Shown here in pieces: positions 33,389 through 42,535 of a stretch of DNA of 52,022 bases. The DNA lies in NCBI RefSeq assembly GCF_000967495.1, contig NZ_JXXU01000045.1:1-52022 (forward strand), given 5' to 3'. A program made the position numbers and the translations under genes. Under the pieces are notes generated by a model that searched no databases, was not told the DNA's origin, and saw only the letters and a program-made list of their open reading frames with translations. This DNA comes from Vibrio neptunius. GTDB taxonomy: Bacteria; Pseudomonadota; Gammaproteobacteria; Enterobacterales; Vibrionaceae. Numbering within the stretch: the stretch's first letter is position 1; every line of letters starts with the position of its first letter.

Positions 33389-33793
33389 TTAAAATTTATT
33401 CATAAGCAACGATTATTGAAAAAAAGTGTGCTATGGGAATTCAATCTACTGTCTAAATCATAAATAAATCAGTTAATTACGCTTAAAATTTAGACAAAAA
33501 ATAATTTAACCACACAACATCCCATTTAAGGGACTGATTGATAAGGAGAAGTTGAGATCCATCAGAGGCATTCAACTGAGCATTCCACAGGAAGAAACGC
33601 GTCGATTATCTGCATTTTAAAAACGGCAGCTCACCACGCAAATACTTGTGATGATCCTAAGGATCATGCTACTCTTCGCCTCCATTTTTCTGACCTTATT
33701 TTCATCACTTCGGTGATCCTTCATGGTCGGTGCTATCTTTAACATGTCGGCTTTCCAAGTCGGCACGATCAAATCAAACGTGGAATTGTACCT
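33389..33793. other. Gene-free region upstream of gmk
   Basis: About 400 bases shared by the divergent sigma-factor gene and gmk. It is AT-rich to about 33530. It contains a perfect 17-base palindrome ATGATCCTAAGGATCAT at 33651-33667. No gene is supported; a 22-codon frame after AAGGAGAAG at about 33544 has no recognised product. Confidence 0.5.
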
Positions 33794-34417
33794 ATGGGCA
33801 AAGGCACTCTTTATATCGTATCTGCACCAAGCGGCGCTGGTAAATCGAGCTTGATTTCAGCCATGCTGGAAACCAATCCGACTTACGCCATGAAAGTGTC
33901 TGTATCGCACACAACACGTGGCATGCGCCCGGGTGAACAAGATGGTGTCCACTACCATTTTGTACAGAAAGAGTACTTTGAAGAGCTGATCGACCAAGGT
34001 GCCTTCCTTGAATACGCCGAAGTGTTTGGCAACTACTACGGTACTTCTCGCCCGTGGATCGAAGAAAATCTCGATAAAGGCATTGATGTCTTCCTTGATA
34101 TCGACTGGCAAGGAGCACGCCAAATCCGCGAGCAAATGCCTCAGGCGCAGAGCATTTTTATTCTGCCACCGTCTAATGGTGAGCTTGAGCGCCGCTTAAA
34201 TGCTCGCGGTCAGGACAGCGATGCCGTTATCGCCAAGCGCATGGCCGAAGCAAAATCAGAAATTTCACATTACAACGAATATGACTATGTGATCGTCAAT
34301 GACGATTTCGATAGCGCACTGATGGATTTTAAAGCCATCATCCGTGCAGAAAGATTGAAGCAAGATAAGCAAGCTGCTAAATATAAAGGCATGCTTGACG
34401 CGCTTTTAGCAGAATAA
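33794..34417 (+). CDS. gmk: Guanylate kinase
   Basis: Phosphorylates GMP to GDP with ATP. The 207-aa protein has the P-loop SAPSGAGKSSLISAML at residues 9-24, SHTTRGMRPGEQDGVHYHF (GMP binding) near 38-56, and DIDWQGARQIRE near 99. Length is standard. It heads the gmk-rpoZ-spoT group; rpoZ begins 115 bases downstream. Confidence 0.97.
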   Translation: MGKGTLYIVSAPSGAGKSSLISAMLETNPTYAMKVSVSHTTRGMRPGEQDGVHYHFVQKEYFEELIDQGAFLEYAEVFGNYYGTSRPWIEENLDKGIDVFLDIDWQGARQIREQMPQAQSIFILPPSNGELERRLNARGQDSDAVIAKRMAEAKSEISHYNEYDYVIVNDDFDSALMDFKAIIRAERLKQDKQAAKYKGMLDALLAE

Positions 34418-34532
34418 ACAAGCTGTTTCTCAAGAAATACTGTCTCTGCATACTCTGAACTAGACACTGGGAACACAGAGACTGTATAATTTCTCGTCAT
34501 ACAAAATTTTAGTTAACTAATTTGGAGTCCTC

Positions 34533-34805
34533 ATGGCACGCGTAACTGTTCAAGACGCTGTTGAAAAAGTTGGCAACCGTTTCGACCTAGTTCTCATTGC
34601 GGCTCGCCGCGCTCGTCAAATGCAAACTGGCGGTAAAGATTCACTAGTGCCAGAAGAGAATGATAAGGCAACGGTTATCGCTCTGCGCGAAATCGAAGAA
34701 GGCCTGATCACTAAAGAAATCCTAGATGCTCGAGAGCGTCAGGAACAGCAGGAACAAGAAGCAGCAGAACTAGCCGCTGTAAGCAGCATCGCTCACAGTC
34801 GTTAA
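34533..34805 (+). CDS. rpoZ: RNA polymerase omega subunit
   Basis: Small subunit that assists assembly of RNA polymerase and forms a ppGpp site with beta-prime. The 90-aa product begins MARVTVQDAVEKVGNRFDLV and includes RRARQMQTGGKDSLVPEEND, both fully typical. GGAG lies upstream of the ATG. It is linked to spoT, 40 bases downstream. Confidence 0.97.
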   Translation: MARVTVQDAVEKVGNRFDLVLIAARRARQMQTGGKDSLVPEENDKATVIALREIEEGLITKEILDARERQEQQEQEAAELAAVSSIAHSR

Positions 34806-34845
34806 TCTGACTTTCTTCTCATCAACTATCTTCCGGGCCTAAAGT

Positions 34846-36969
34846 TTGTATCTATTCGATAGCCTAAAAGACGTTGCCCAAGAATACCTATCAGAGCCTC
34901 AAGTTGAGGCTCTGCGTCAATCTTATGTGGTAGCGAAAGACGCCCATGAAGGGCAAACCCGCTCAAGCGGTGAACCTTATATCATCCACCCCGTCGCCGT
35001 TGCTCGTATTCTGGCCGAAATGCGTCTGGATATTGAAACGCTACAAGCGGCTCTGCTTCACGATGTCATTGAAGATACAGAAGTCACCAAAGAAGAGTTA
35101 GAAACTCAGTTTGGTACGACAGTGGCTGAGTTGGTTGATGGTGTATCTAAGCTGGATAAGCTTAAATTTCGAGACCGCAAAGAAGCTCAGGCTGAAAACT
35201 TCCGCAAAATGGTTCTTGCCATGGTGCAAGACATTCGCGTTATTCTGATCAAATTGGCTGACCGCACGCACAACATGCGCACCTTAGGTGCTCTCCGTGC
35301 TGATAAAAAACGTCGTATCGCCCGTGAAACGCTGGAAATATTCTCGCCGCTTGCCCATCGCTTAGGTATACACAACATAAAAACTGAGCTTGAAGAGCTC
35401 GGCTTTGAAGCGTTATACCCAAACCGCTACCGCGTTCTTAAAGAAGTGGTCAGATCAGCGCGTGGCAACCGTAAAGAGATGATCCAACGCATCCATAGTG
35501 AAATCGAAGGCCGTCTTGAAGAAGTCGGCCTCAAAGCCCGTGTGTTTGGTCGTGAAAAAAACCTCTTTTCCATCTATAACAAGATGAAAACCAAAGAGCA
35601 GCGCTTCCATACCATTATGGACATTTATGCGTTCCGCGTTGTGGTTGAGGACGCCGATACCTGTTATCGAGTACTCGGACAGGTTCACAGTTTGTATAAG
35701 CCACGTCCAGGTCGCATGAAAGATTACATTGCGGTACCTAAGGCTAACGGATATCAATCTATTCACACTTCGATGGTTGGCCCTCACGGCGTACCTGTAG
35801 AGGTCCAGATCCGTACCGAAGACATGGACCAAATGGCTGATAAAGGTGTTGCAGCTCACTGGTCTTACAAAGGTAATGGCGATCGCACTGGCACAACTGC
35901 ACAAGTGAAAGCTCAGCGATGGATGCAAAGCCTTCTTGAGCTCCAACAAAGCGCAGGTAATTCATTTGAATTCATCGAAAACGTGAAATCAGACCTGTTC
36001 CCAGACGAGATTTACGTTTTCACACCGAAAGGGCGCATTGTCGAATTACCAGTAGGGGCTACCGCTGTGGACTTCGCTTATGCTGTCCATACGGATGTAG
36101 GCAACACCTGTGTTGGCGCGCGAGTTGATCGTAATCCTTATCCTCTCAGCAAGTCGCTGAAAAATGGCCAGACGATTGAAATTATCAGCGCACCGGGAGC
36201 TCGCCCGAATGCAGCGTGGCTCAATTATGTGGTGACTTCACGTGCGCGCACCAAGATCCGTCAGGTTCTGAAAACCATGCGTCGCGAAGAATCGGTCACG
36301 CTTGGTCGTCGCTTGCTCAATCATGCGTTGGGCGATATGTCCCTGTCTGACATCGACGAAGAAAATATCAATCATGTACTTTCTGAGCTAAAAGTCGACA
36401 GCGTGGAAGACTTACTGGCAGATATTGGCTTAGGTGAGCTGATGAGTATTGTGATAGCTCGTCGCTTACTGGGTGATGTCGATGAACTCACCGAAGTAGT
36501 AAGCAGCGATAGTAATAAGCCGAAGAAGAAGCTGCCAGTCCGTGGAGCGGAAGGGCTACTGCTGACTTTCGCCAACTGTTGTCATCCAATTCCAGACGAT
36601 CACATCATTGCCCACGTCTCACCGGGTCGTGGATTGGTTGTTCACCGTGAGACATGTCCAAATGTTCGCGGATATCAGAAAGAACCAGACAAATATATGG
36701 CCGTGGAATGGTCAGAAGAGTACGACCAAGAGTTCATCACTGAACTGTATGTTGATGTGCAAAATCGTCAAGGTGTTTTGGCTGAACTGACTAATGTGAT
36801 CTCCAAAACTGGCTCGAACATTCATGGTCTTTCTACCGAAGAGAGAGATGGTCGACTTTACACAGTGACCGTATTGCTCACGACCAAAGATCGTGTTCAC
36901 CTTGCTGGAATCATGCGTAAGATTAAAGCGATGCCGAACACACTAAAAGTGCGCCGTCGCAAAAACTAA
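34846..36969 (+). CDS. spoT: Bifunctional (p)ppGpp hydrolase/synthetase SpoT
   Basis: Main (p)ppGpp hydrolase with weak synthetase activity. The 707-aa protein has an HD domain (ALLHDVIEDT near residue 68), the synthetase domain with GREKNLFSIYNKMKTKEQRF near 235 and AVPKANGYQSIHTSM near 295, a TGS domain (about 385-445, DEIYVFTPKGRIVELPVG), a zinc-finger-like/helical region with CCHPIPDDHIIAH, and a C-terminal ACT domain. Start is the TTG at 34846: the product then begins LYLFDSLKDVAQ-like, as E. coli SpoT starts MYLFESL. It follows rpoZ by 40 bases. Confidence 0.96.
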   Translation: MYLFDSLKDVAQEYLSEPQVEALRQSYVVAKDAHEGQTRSSGEPYIIHPVAVARILAEMRLDIETLQAALLHDVIEDTEVTKEELETQFGTTVAELVDGVSKLDKLKFRDRKEAQAENFRKMVLAMVQDIRVILIKLADRTHNMRTLGALRADKKRRIARETLEIFSPLAHRLGIHNIKTELEELGFEALYPNRYRVLKEVVRSARGNRKEMIQRIHSEIEGRLEEVGLKARVFGREKNLFSIYNKMKTKEQRFHTIMDIYAFRVVVEDADTCYRVLGQVHSLYKPRPGRMKDYIAVPKANGYQSIHTSMVGPHGVPVEVQIRTEDMDQMADKGVAAHWSYKGNGDRTGTTAQVKAQRWMQSLLELQQSAGNSFEFIENVKSDLFPDEIYVFTPKGRIVELPVGATAVDFAYAVHTDVGNTCVGARVDRNPYPLSKSLKNGQTIEIISAPGARPNAAWLNYVVTSRARTKIRQVLKTMRREESVTLGRRLLNHALGDMSLSDIDEENINHVLSELKVDSVEDLLADIGLGELMSIVIARRLLGDVDELTEVVSSDSNKPKKKLPVRGAEGLLLTFANCCHPIPDDHIIAHVSPGRGLVVHRETCPNVRGYQKEPDKYMAVEWSEEYDQEFITELYVDVQNRQGVLAELTNVISKTGSNIHGLSTEERDGRLYTVTVLLTTKDRVHLAGIMRKIKAMPNTLKVRRRKN

Positions 36970-36991
36970 CAACATACTCGCACAGAGTTAT

Positions 36992-37017
36992 GCCCTTGGA
37001 ATGACAGTTTCAAGGGC
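36992..37017 (+). terminator. Terminator between spoT and trmH
   Basis: GCCCTTG pairs with CAAGGGC (also GAA/TTC next to it) and is followed by TTTTATTTT. It lies 22 bases after spoT and 18 before the trmH start, so trmH may depend on read-through or a promoter inside spoT. Confidence 0.75.
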
Positions 37018-37035
37018 TTTTATTTTACGACTACT

Positions 37036-37719
37036 ATGAACTCAGAACGTTACAACCGAATCCAACAAGTTCTCAAGTCTCGTCAGGCTGACCTGACTTT
37101 CTGTCTTGAAGAAGTACATAAACCCAATAATGTTTCAGCAGTGATCCGCACCGCTGACGCAACTGGTATTCACAAAATTCATGCTGTATGGCCCAACGAG
37201 ATGCGCACGCTCAGCCATACCTCTGCTGGCGCACGAAACTGGGTCGAAGTCGAAACCCACGATTCTATTGGTGAAGCGGTTGCCGAGCTCAAGTCTCAGG
37301 GCATGCAGATATTGGTGACTAATTTGTCTGAAACTGCAGTCGATTTTCGTGAGATCGACTACACCAAACCGACAGCGATTATTCTTGGTAGCGAGAAAAT
37401 TGGCGCTTCAGAAGAGGCCAAACAACTGGCTGATCAGGATATTATCATCCCGATGATTGGGATGGTGCAGTCACTCAATGTCTCCGTCGCGAGCGCGGTT
37501 ATCATGTATGAAGCTCAACGCCAACGCCAAGAAGCTGGCATGTACTCCAATCAAGTCAGCACATTACCGCAAGACACTATTCATCGCATTTTGTTTGAAC
37601 GGGGTCATCCGGTCCTGGCCAAAGTCGCTAAACGGAAAGGACTGCCTTACCCATCATTGGATGAAGAAGGCCAGATCATCGCCGATGACGAATGGTGGGC
37701 AGAGATGCAGAAGAAGTAA
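37036..37719 (+). CDS. trmH: tRNA (guanosine(18)-2'-O)-methyltransferase
   Basis: SPOUT-class methyltransferase that methylates G18 of tRNA. The 227-aa protein has EEVHKPNNVSAVIRTADATG near residue 24, the SAM-binding knot ILGSEKIGASEEA near 115 and MIGMVQSLNVSVASAVIMYE near 137-156. The usual E. coli order spoT-trmH-recG is kept. It has a terminator hairpin just upstream. Confidence 0.96.
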   Translation: MNSERYNRIQQVLKSRQADLTFCLEEVHKPNNVSAVIRTADATGIHKIHAVWPNEMRTLSHTSAGARNWVEVETHDSIGEAVAELKSQGMQILVTNLSETAVDFREIDYTKPTAIILGSEKIGASEEAKQLADQDIIIPMIGMVQSLNVSVASAVIMYEAQRQRQEAGMYSNQVSTLPQDTIHRILFERGHPVLAKVAKRKGLPYPSLDEEGQIIADDEWWAEMQKK

Positions 37720-37737
37720 CGTTCCCCTTGTCGATCG

Positions 37738-37846
37738 TTCGTCATCCTCAAGAGTGAGGGACGAACGAGTTGGGGATCTCTTTTGGTGAATCAATGAATT
37801 AAGAGATTCCCTACTCCTTCCTTCGTCAGTCTATGGAATGACAGAC
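37738..37846. repeat. Dispersed palindromic repeat, copy B
   Basis: Starts CGTCATCCTCAAGAGTGAGG and ends CTATGGAATGAC, with GAGATTCCCTACTC inside. It has the same layout as copy A at 14946-15052 and shares about half to two thirds of its bases by eye. It lies between trmH and recG. Confidence 0.65.
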
Positions 37847-37985
37847 TTTCACTTCTCCCTATATGAAATATACCTAAACAGGCTAGCTCTTCCCTCAATT
37901 TTTCCCTGTACAAAAACACAGCTCAGTGGTTAACTATTAGGGTAATCGCCTATGTAACTTACTGAATAACTTACCGAGCTTTGTT

Positions 37986-40064
37986 ATGTCCCAATTACTA
38001 TCTGCTATCCCTTTGACTTCTCTGACCGGCGTCGGTGCCAAAGTGGCAGAAAAACTGGCGAAAGTCGGGCTAAATTCAGTACAAGATCTTTTATTCCATC
38101 TTCCTCTGCGATACGAGGACCGCACTCGCGTTTACCCCATTGTTAAGTTGCATGCCGGGTTATGGGCCGCCGTACAGGGTAAAGTCATGAGTGTCGATAC
38201 TTTGTTTGGTAAGCGCAAGATGTTGTCGGTAAAAATCAGCGATGGCAATGGCACCATTACGTTACGCTTTTTCAATTTCACAGCAGGCATGAAAAACAAT
38301 TTTGCTGAAGGCAAAACTATCCACGCCTACGGTGAAGTCAAACGTGGCAGTTTTGGACTGGAAATCGTCCATCCCGATTATAAGTTTTACGCCCCAAATC
38401 AGCCTAATGAAGTAGAACAAAACCTAACGCCGGTTTACCCAACCACGGACGGCTTGCGCCAAATCACCTTACGCAATCTGACCGATCAAGCATTAGCCTT
38501 GATTGACAAAGCCGCGGTCCAAGAGCTTTTACCCGCTGGTCTGTATAACCAGCAAGTTTCGCTCGCTCAGGCGCTGCACACCATTCACAGGCCGACACCA
38601 GATATTGATTTGCAGGCCTTTGATGAAGGCAAACACCCAGCACAAATACGCCTGATCATGGAAGAATTATTGGCGCAGAATCTCTCAATGCTTTCCGTTC
38701 GCAGCAAAGGTCAGCAGGATGTTGCTCTGCCTTTATCTGAGCGTAACCAACTTAAACAGCAGTTGCTGGATCAATTACCTTTTTCTCCAACCAAAGCACA
38801 ATCTCGAGTTGTAGCTGAAATTGAGCAAGATTTGGCAAAGCCTCACCCGATGATGCGCTTGGTTCAGGGAGATGTGGGATCGGGAAAAACTTTAGTCGCA
38901 GCATTAGCAGCGCTTAGGGCGCTAGAGCATGGCTACCAAGTGGCGTTAATGGCACCGACTGAACTGCTGGCCGAGCAACATGCGATTAACTTTGCTCAAT
39001 GGCTGGAGCCTATGGGCATCAATGTTGGTTGGCTAGCTGGCAAACTGAAGGGCAAAGCCAAAGAGGCTGAGCTGGCGAAAATTGCCAGTGGTGAAGCGCA
39101 AATGGTAGTAGGTACTCATGCGCTTTTTCAGCAACACGTCGCCTTTCATCACCTAGCCTTAGTCATCATAGATGAACAACACAGATTTGGTGTCCATCAA
39201 CGTCTTGAACTCCGTGAAAAAGGAGAGAAGCAGGGTGCATTTCCTCATCAGTTGATCATGACAGCAACACCCATCCCACGAACGCTAGCGATGACCGCCT
39301 ACGCCGATCTCGAGACTTCCGTCATTGATGAGCTTCCCCCGGGGCGCACGCCTATCCAGACCGTCGCCATTCCAGATACGAAAAGAGATGATATTGTCGA
39401 ACGAGTACGTAATGCCTGCCTCAATGAAGGTAAACAAGCATATTGGGTCTGCACACTGATCGATGAGTCAGAAGTATTGGAAGCTCAGGCCGCCGCCGAT
39501 ACCGCTGAAGAGCTAAAAAGAAAGCTGCCTGACGTTAACATTGGCTTAGTGCATGGCCGGATGAAACCAGCAGAAAAACAAACCGTCATGCAAGATTTCA
39601 AAGACAACAAGTTACACCTGCTGGTTGCCACAACTGTCATCGAAGTAGGGGTTGATGTCCCCAATTCAAGCTTAATGATCATTGAAAACCCGGAGCGATT
39701 GGGATTGGCTCAGCTCCACCAGTTACGCGGGCGAGTGGGTCGAGGTAGTGTAGCCAGCCACTGTGTACTGCTCTACCATTCTCCATTGTCTAAAACAGCA
39801 CAAAAGCGTTTAGCAGTACTTCGCGAAAGTAATGATGGATTTGTGATAGCTCAACGCGATCTGGAAATTCGCGGCCCCGGTGAACTTTTGGGTACTAAGC
39901 AGACTGGAATGGCCGACTTTAAAATCGCCGATCTGGTTCGCGATCAGCATCTCATACCTGAAGTACAGCGTGTCGCACGTCATATTCATGATAACTTCCC
40001 AGACAATGCAGCTGCGATTATCGACCGCTGGCTGGGAGACCGAGACATGTATTCGAAGGCGTAG
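37986..40064 (+). CDS. recG: ATP-dependent DNA helicase RecG
   Basis: Branch-migrating helicase that reverses stalled forks and processes recombination intermediates. The 692-aa protein has an N-terminal wedge/OB domain (about 1-240), Walker A GDVGSGKTLVAALAALRALE near 297, the DEQH box VIIDEQHRFGVHQR near 394, TATPIPRTLAMTAY near 428, and C-terminal helicase motifs VATTVIEVGVDVPNSSLM and QLRGRVGRG. Length is typical. It has its own 266-base upstream gap, which includes repeat copy B. Confidence 0.97.
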   Translation: MSQLLSAIPLTSLTGVGAKVAEKLAKVGLNSVQDLLFHLPLRYEDRTRVYPIVKLHAGLWAAVQGKVMSVDTLFGKRKMLSVKISDGNGTITLRFFNFTAGMKNNFAEGKTIHAYGEVKRGSFGLEIVHPDYKFYAPNQPNEVEQNLTPVYPTTDGLRQITLRNLTDQALALIDKAAVQELLPAGLYNQQVSLAQALHTIHRPTPDIDLQAFDEGKHPAQIRLIMEELLAQNLSMLSVRSKGQQDVALPLSERNQLKQQLLDQLPFSPTKAQSRVVAEIEQDLAKPHPMMRLVQGDVGSGKTLVAALAALRALEHGYQVALMAPTELLAEQHAINFAQWLEPMGINVGWLAGKLKGKAKEAELAKIASGEAQMVVGTHALFQQHVAFHHLALVIIDEQHRFGVHQRLELREKGEKQGAFPHQLIMTATPIPRTLAMTAYADLETSVIDELPPGRTPIQTVAIPDTKRDDIVERVRNACLNEGKQAYWVCTLIDESEVLEAQAAADTAEELKRKLPDVNIGLVHGRMKPAEKQTVMQDFKDNKLHLLVATTVIEVGVDVPNSSLMIIENPERLGLAQLHQLRGRVGRGSVASHCVLLYHSPLSKTAQKRLAVLRESNDGFVIAQRDLEIRGPGELLGTKQTGMADFKIADLVRDQHLIPEVQRVARHIHDNFPDNAAAIIDRWLGDRDMYSKA

Positions 40065-40121
40065 ATTAAACGGGGACGCTTCGCTATGGAACAAGGACGT
40101 GGGACCGGACTTCGTCCTCAC

Positions 40122-40152
40122 GGATAACTGGATAACTGGATAACTGGATAAC
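40122..40152. repeat. Tandem 8-bp repeat
   Basis: GGATAACT repeated almost four times without interruption. It lies between recG and its terminator. Copy number is likely to vary between strains through slippage. Confidence 0.85.
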
Positions 40153-40157
40153 AAAAA

Positions 40158-40187
40158 AGAGGGTTGGCGTGAAAACGTCAACCCTCT
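40158..40187. terminator. Rho-independent terminator after recG
   Basis: AGAGGGTTG(A/G)CG pairs with CGTCAACCCTCT around GTGAAAA, followed by TAGTTTG on the plus strand and preceded by six A (a T run on the minus strand). It sits between the convergent recG and cysQ. Confidence 0.85.
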
Positions 40188-40320
40188 TAGTTTGAATAAA
40201 CAATACGGCATCTTAATATATGGAATGTTCGTGCATTATTCAGGTACTACTCGAACTAGTCATCCCGCTCTCCATAGGGCGAAGCGCAGCGATCCCGAGG
40301 ACGAAGTACGTTCTCGCTCA
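40188..40320. other. Short repeat-like sequence downstream of cysQ
   Basis: GTCATCCCG followed by TCCATAGGGCGAAGCG and GAGGACGAAGTA at 40258-40313 is inverted with respect to CGCTTCGCTATGGA and GACTTCGTCCTC at 40077-40118. The pair flanks the recG terminator and may be two arms of a REP-like element. Confidence 0.45.
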
Positions 40321-41148
40321 TTAGTCCTTAACCTTTAAAATCTCATCCCAAGGTAAGTTCTCATCACCAAGAACCAAGAAGTTTGGGTTTTCCAAGGTTT
40401 CACGCTCATTGTAGGACAGAGGCTCAAGCTGAGTACTTAGAATCCGGCCACCCGCCTCTTCAACAATGCACTGAGTCGCAGCGGTATCCCACTCTCCGGT
40501 CGGCCCAAGGCGGAGGTAGCAATCCACAGCACCCTCAGCGACCAAGCACGCTTTAAGTGCTGCCGACCCCAAAGGCACCAAATCATAATTCCAACCGCTG
40601 CTCATACGACTAGTAATACGATTGATGTCCTGACGACGGCTGATCGCTATCGCGATAGGGTGTGCCTTACCATCATGGTTGTGGGATTTGATCCGCACAC
40701 TTTCATCCATATCGGGAATCTTCCATGCCCCTTTGTCTTTATAGGCATAGTAAGTCACACCAGACACAGGGCCATAGACGACGCCCATTACTGGTTGATG
40801 ATTTTCGACCAGTGCAATAATGGTCGCAAAGTCTCCGCTGCGAGCGATAAATTCCTGAGTCCCATCTAGTGGATCAACCAACCAGTAGCGACTCCATTGT
40901 GAGCGTTTTTCGAGGCTGATGTCTGCCGCTTCTTCGGACAAAATCGGAATATCCGGTGTTAGTTCAGCAAGCTGTTCCATAATAAGCTTATGGGCCGCGA
41001 TGTCGGCACTAGTGACAGGTGTTTCATCACTTTTGGTGTAGGCTTGGTATTCTTTTTTCTCATAAATATCGAGAATTAGTTGGCCTGCCGAGCGGGCAAT
41101 ATCAATTACGGCTGGCAAATGGTGGGAGAGGTCTTCTGTCATTGGCAT
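40321..41148 (-). CDS. cysQ: 3'(2'),5'-bisphosphate nucleotidase
   Basis: Magnesium-dependent, lithium-sensitive phosphatase converting PAP to AMP, protecting sulfate assimilation. The 275-aa protein shows the inositol-monophosphatase-family motifs: EEAADI near residue 70, WLVDPLDGTQEFIARSGDFA near 86-105 and GEWDTAATQCIVEEAGG near 212. I use the ATG at 41148, six bases after AAGGA; an in-frame TTG two codons earlier is less likely. nudE lies 26 bases upstream on the same strand, as in E. coli-type neighbourhoods. Confidence 0.95.
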   Translation of the reverse strand: MPMTEDLSHHLPAVIDIARSAGQLILDIYEKKEYQAYTKSDETPVTSADIAAHKLIMEQLAELTPDIPILSEEAADISLEKRSQWSRYWLVDPLDGTQEFIARSGDFATIIALVENHQPVMGVVYGPVSGVTYYAYKDKGAWKIPDMDESVRIKSHNHDGKAHPIAIAISRRQDINRITSRMSSGWNYDLVPLGSAALKACLVAEGAVDCYLRLGPTGEWDTAATQCIVEEAGGRILSTQLEPLSYNERETLENPNFLVLGDENLPWDEILKVKD

Positions 41149-41174
41149 AGTCAATCCTTCACGCTCTACATTGA

Positions 41175-41723
41175 TTATGGTTTTAAGATACGTAGAGCAA
41201 GCATCAGCGCGGTAATACTGCGCGCCTCACAAAAATCGAGGTGAGTCAGAAGTTCTTCGGCTTGGGCGAGTGGCCAGCGAATCACTTCCAGTGGTTCCGG
41301 TTCATCCCCTTCTAGTTGTTCTGAGTATAGATCCTCTGCGATAAACAGGGTCATTTTGCTTGAGAAATAAGAAGGGGCGAGCACTACATCTTTCATTGGC
41401 GTCAGTTTGTTGGTTCCCAAACCGATTTCTTCTTTTAGCTCTCGGTCTGCTGCTTGTGCTGGAGATTCTCCAGAATCAATCAAACCTTTAGGAAAACCAA
41501 GCTCATAACGCTCTGTACCCGCCGCATACTCACGAACCAGTAGTATGTCTCCTGCTGCGGTCACCGGTACCATCATCACGGCATTACGACCACTCGGCTT
41601 CATGCGTTCATAAGTCCGTTCGACACCATTGCTAAAACGTAAATCAAGTGCCTCAATAGCAAATAATTTGGACCGAGCTACTGTTTGTTTTTCCAAAATT
41701 TCTGGTGGATTCCGTTTAGACAC
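41175..41723 (-). CDS. nudE: ADP compounds hydrolase NudE
   Basis: Nudix hydrolase active on ADP-ribose, NADH and diadenosine polyphosphates. The 182-aa protein carries a complete Nudix box, GLIDSGESPAQAADRELKEE followed by IG, at about residues 80-101. N-terminal RNPPEILEKQTVARSKLF is typical for NudE. It is followed by cysQ after 26 bases, probably one transcript. Confidence 0.94.
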   Translation of the reverse strand: MSKRNPPEILEKQTVARSKLFAIEALDLRFSNGVERTYERMKPSGRNAVMMVPVTAAGDILLVREYAAGTERYELGFPKGLIDSGESPAQAADRELKEEIGLGTNKLTPMKDVVLAPSYFSSKMTLFIAEDLYSEQLEGDEPEPLEVIRWPLAQAEELLTHLDFCEARSITALMLALRILKP

Positions 41724-41790
41724 TTGCTTGCTCCTTAGCGGTAGAGGAAGTCATTAATATATGAGAAAACTGCTATGTTTGAAAACAAAA

Positions 41791-41816
41791 AAGGGCTGAC
41801 TTTTTCGTCAACCCTT
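41791..41816 (-). terminator. Terminator after nfuA
   Basis: AAGGGCTGAC pairs with GTCAACCCTT (one G:U) around a 6-base loop; on the minus strand the second arm is followed by six T. It lies 39 bases after the nfuA stop. Confidence 0.85.
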
Positions 41817-41854
41817 TGTAGTACATATGGTTAAATCTTATGTTGAACCATTTA

Positions 41855-42442
41855 TCAGTAGTAAGAGTGCTCGCCGCGATCATGCTCTGTTGCATCGCGA
41901 ACCGCAGACAGTTCTCCTTCGAACTGTTGCAGTAACTCTTTTTCAATACCTTCTTTTAGCGTCACGTCGACCATAGAACACCCATTACAGCCGCCACCGA
42001 AGGCAACAATCGCAACACCGTCATCGGTAATCTCTACTAAGTTAACGTGGCCACCATGACCTGCTAATTGGGGGTTAACCTGCGTTTGGATTGCATATTC
42101 AACACGCTCAACCAATGGTGCATCATCAGAGACTTTACGCATTTTCGCGTTAGGCGCTTTCAACGTCAGTTGAGAGCCCATCTTGTCAGTGACGAAGTCA
42201 ATCTCAGCATCTTCAAGGAATGGTAGACTCAACTCGTCAATGTAAGCGGAGAAACCTTCATACTTGATCTCAGTGTCTGAAGCTTCAATCGCTTCAGTTG
42301 GGCAGTAAGAAACGCCACATTCGGCATTTTGCGTCCCTGGATTCACAACAAATACGCGGATGTTTGTCCCTTCTGGCTGCTGGCTCAAAAGGTTAGCAAA
42401 GTGTTTTTGGGCATTTTCAGTAATAGTAATAGGATTTGACAC
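41855..42442 (-). CDS. nfuA: Fe/S biogenesis protein NfuA
   Basis: Carrier that holds a [4Fe-4S] cluster at a dimer interface and passes it to target enzymes. The 195-aa protein has an N-terminal degenerate A-type domain (MSNPITITENAQKHFANLL) and a C-terminal Nfu domain with the cluster-binding CxxC in FGGGCNGCSMVDVTLKEG near residue 150. Length is typical. gntX lies 93 bases upstream on the same strand. Confidence 0.97.
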   Translation of the reverse strand: MSNPITITENAQKHFANLLSQQPEGTNIRVFVVNPGTQNAECGVSYCPTEAIEASDTEIKYEGFSAYIDELSLPFLEDAEIDFVTDKMGSQLTLKAPNAKMRKVSDDAPLVERVEYAIQTQVNPQLAGHGGHVNLVEITDDGVAIVAFGGGCNGCSMVDVTLKEGIEKELLQQFEGELSAVRDATEHDRGEHSYY

Positions 42443-42535
42443 GACGAATACCTGAGTAAATTTGTAGGTTATTTAAGCGCCATTTTACTCCTGATTTCCT
42501 CAAGATCTAGCCTTTTAGATCAAATCAGCGCTACT

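Noticed and set aside
33544..33620. Twenty-two-codon frame after AAGGAGAAG upstream of gmk
   Set aside because: The purine run is adjacent to the TTG start, too close to act as a normal ribosome binding site. The product matches nothing.
35455..35949. Open frame of 164 codons on the minus strand opposite spoT
   Set aside because: spoT is conserved across this stretch. The antisense frame matches nothing and has no start context.
40122..40152. CRISPR-like repeat
   Set aside because: The unit is 8 bases without spacers, a simple tandem repeat.
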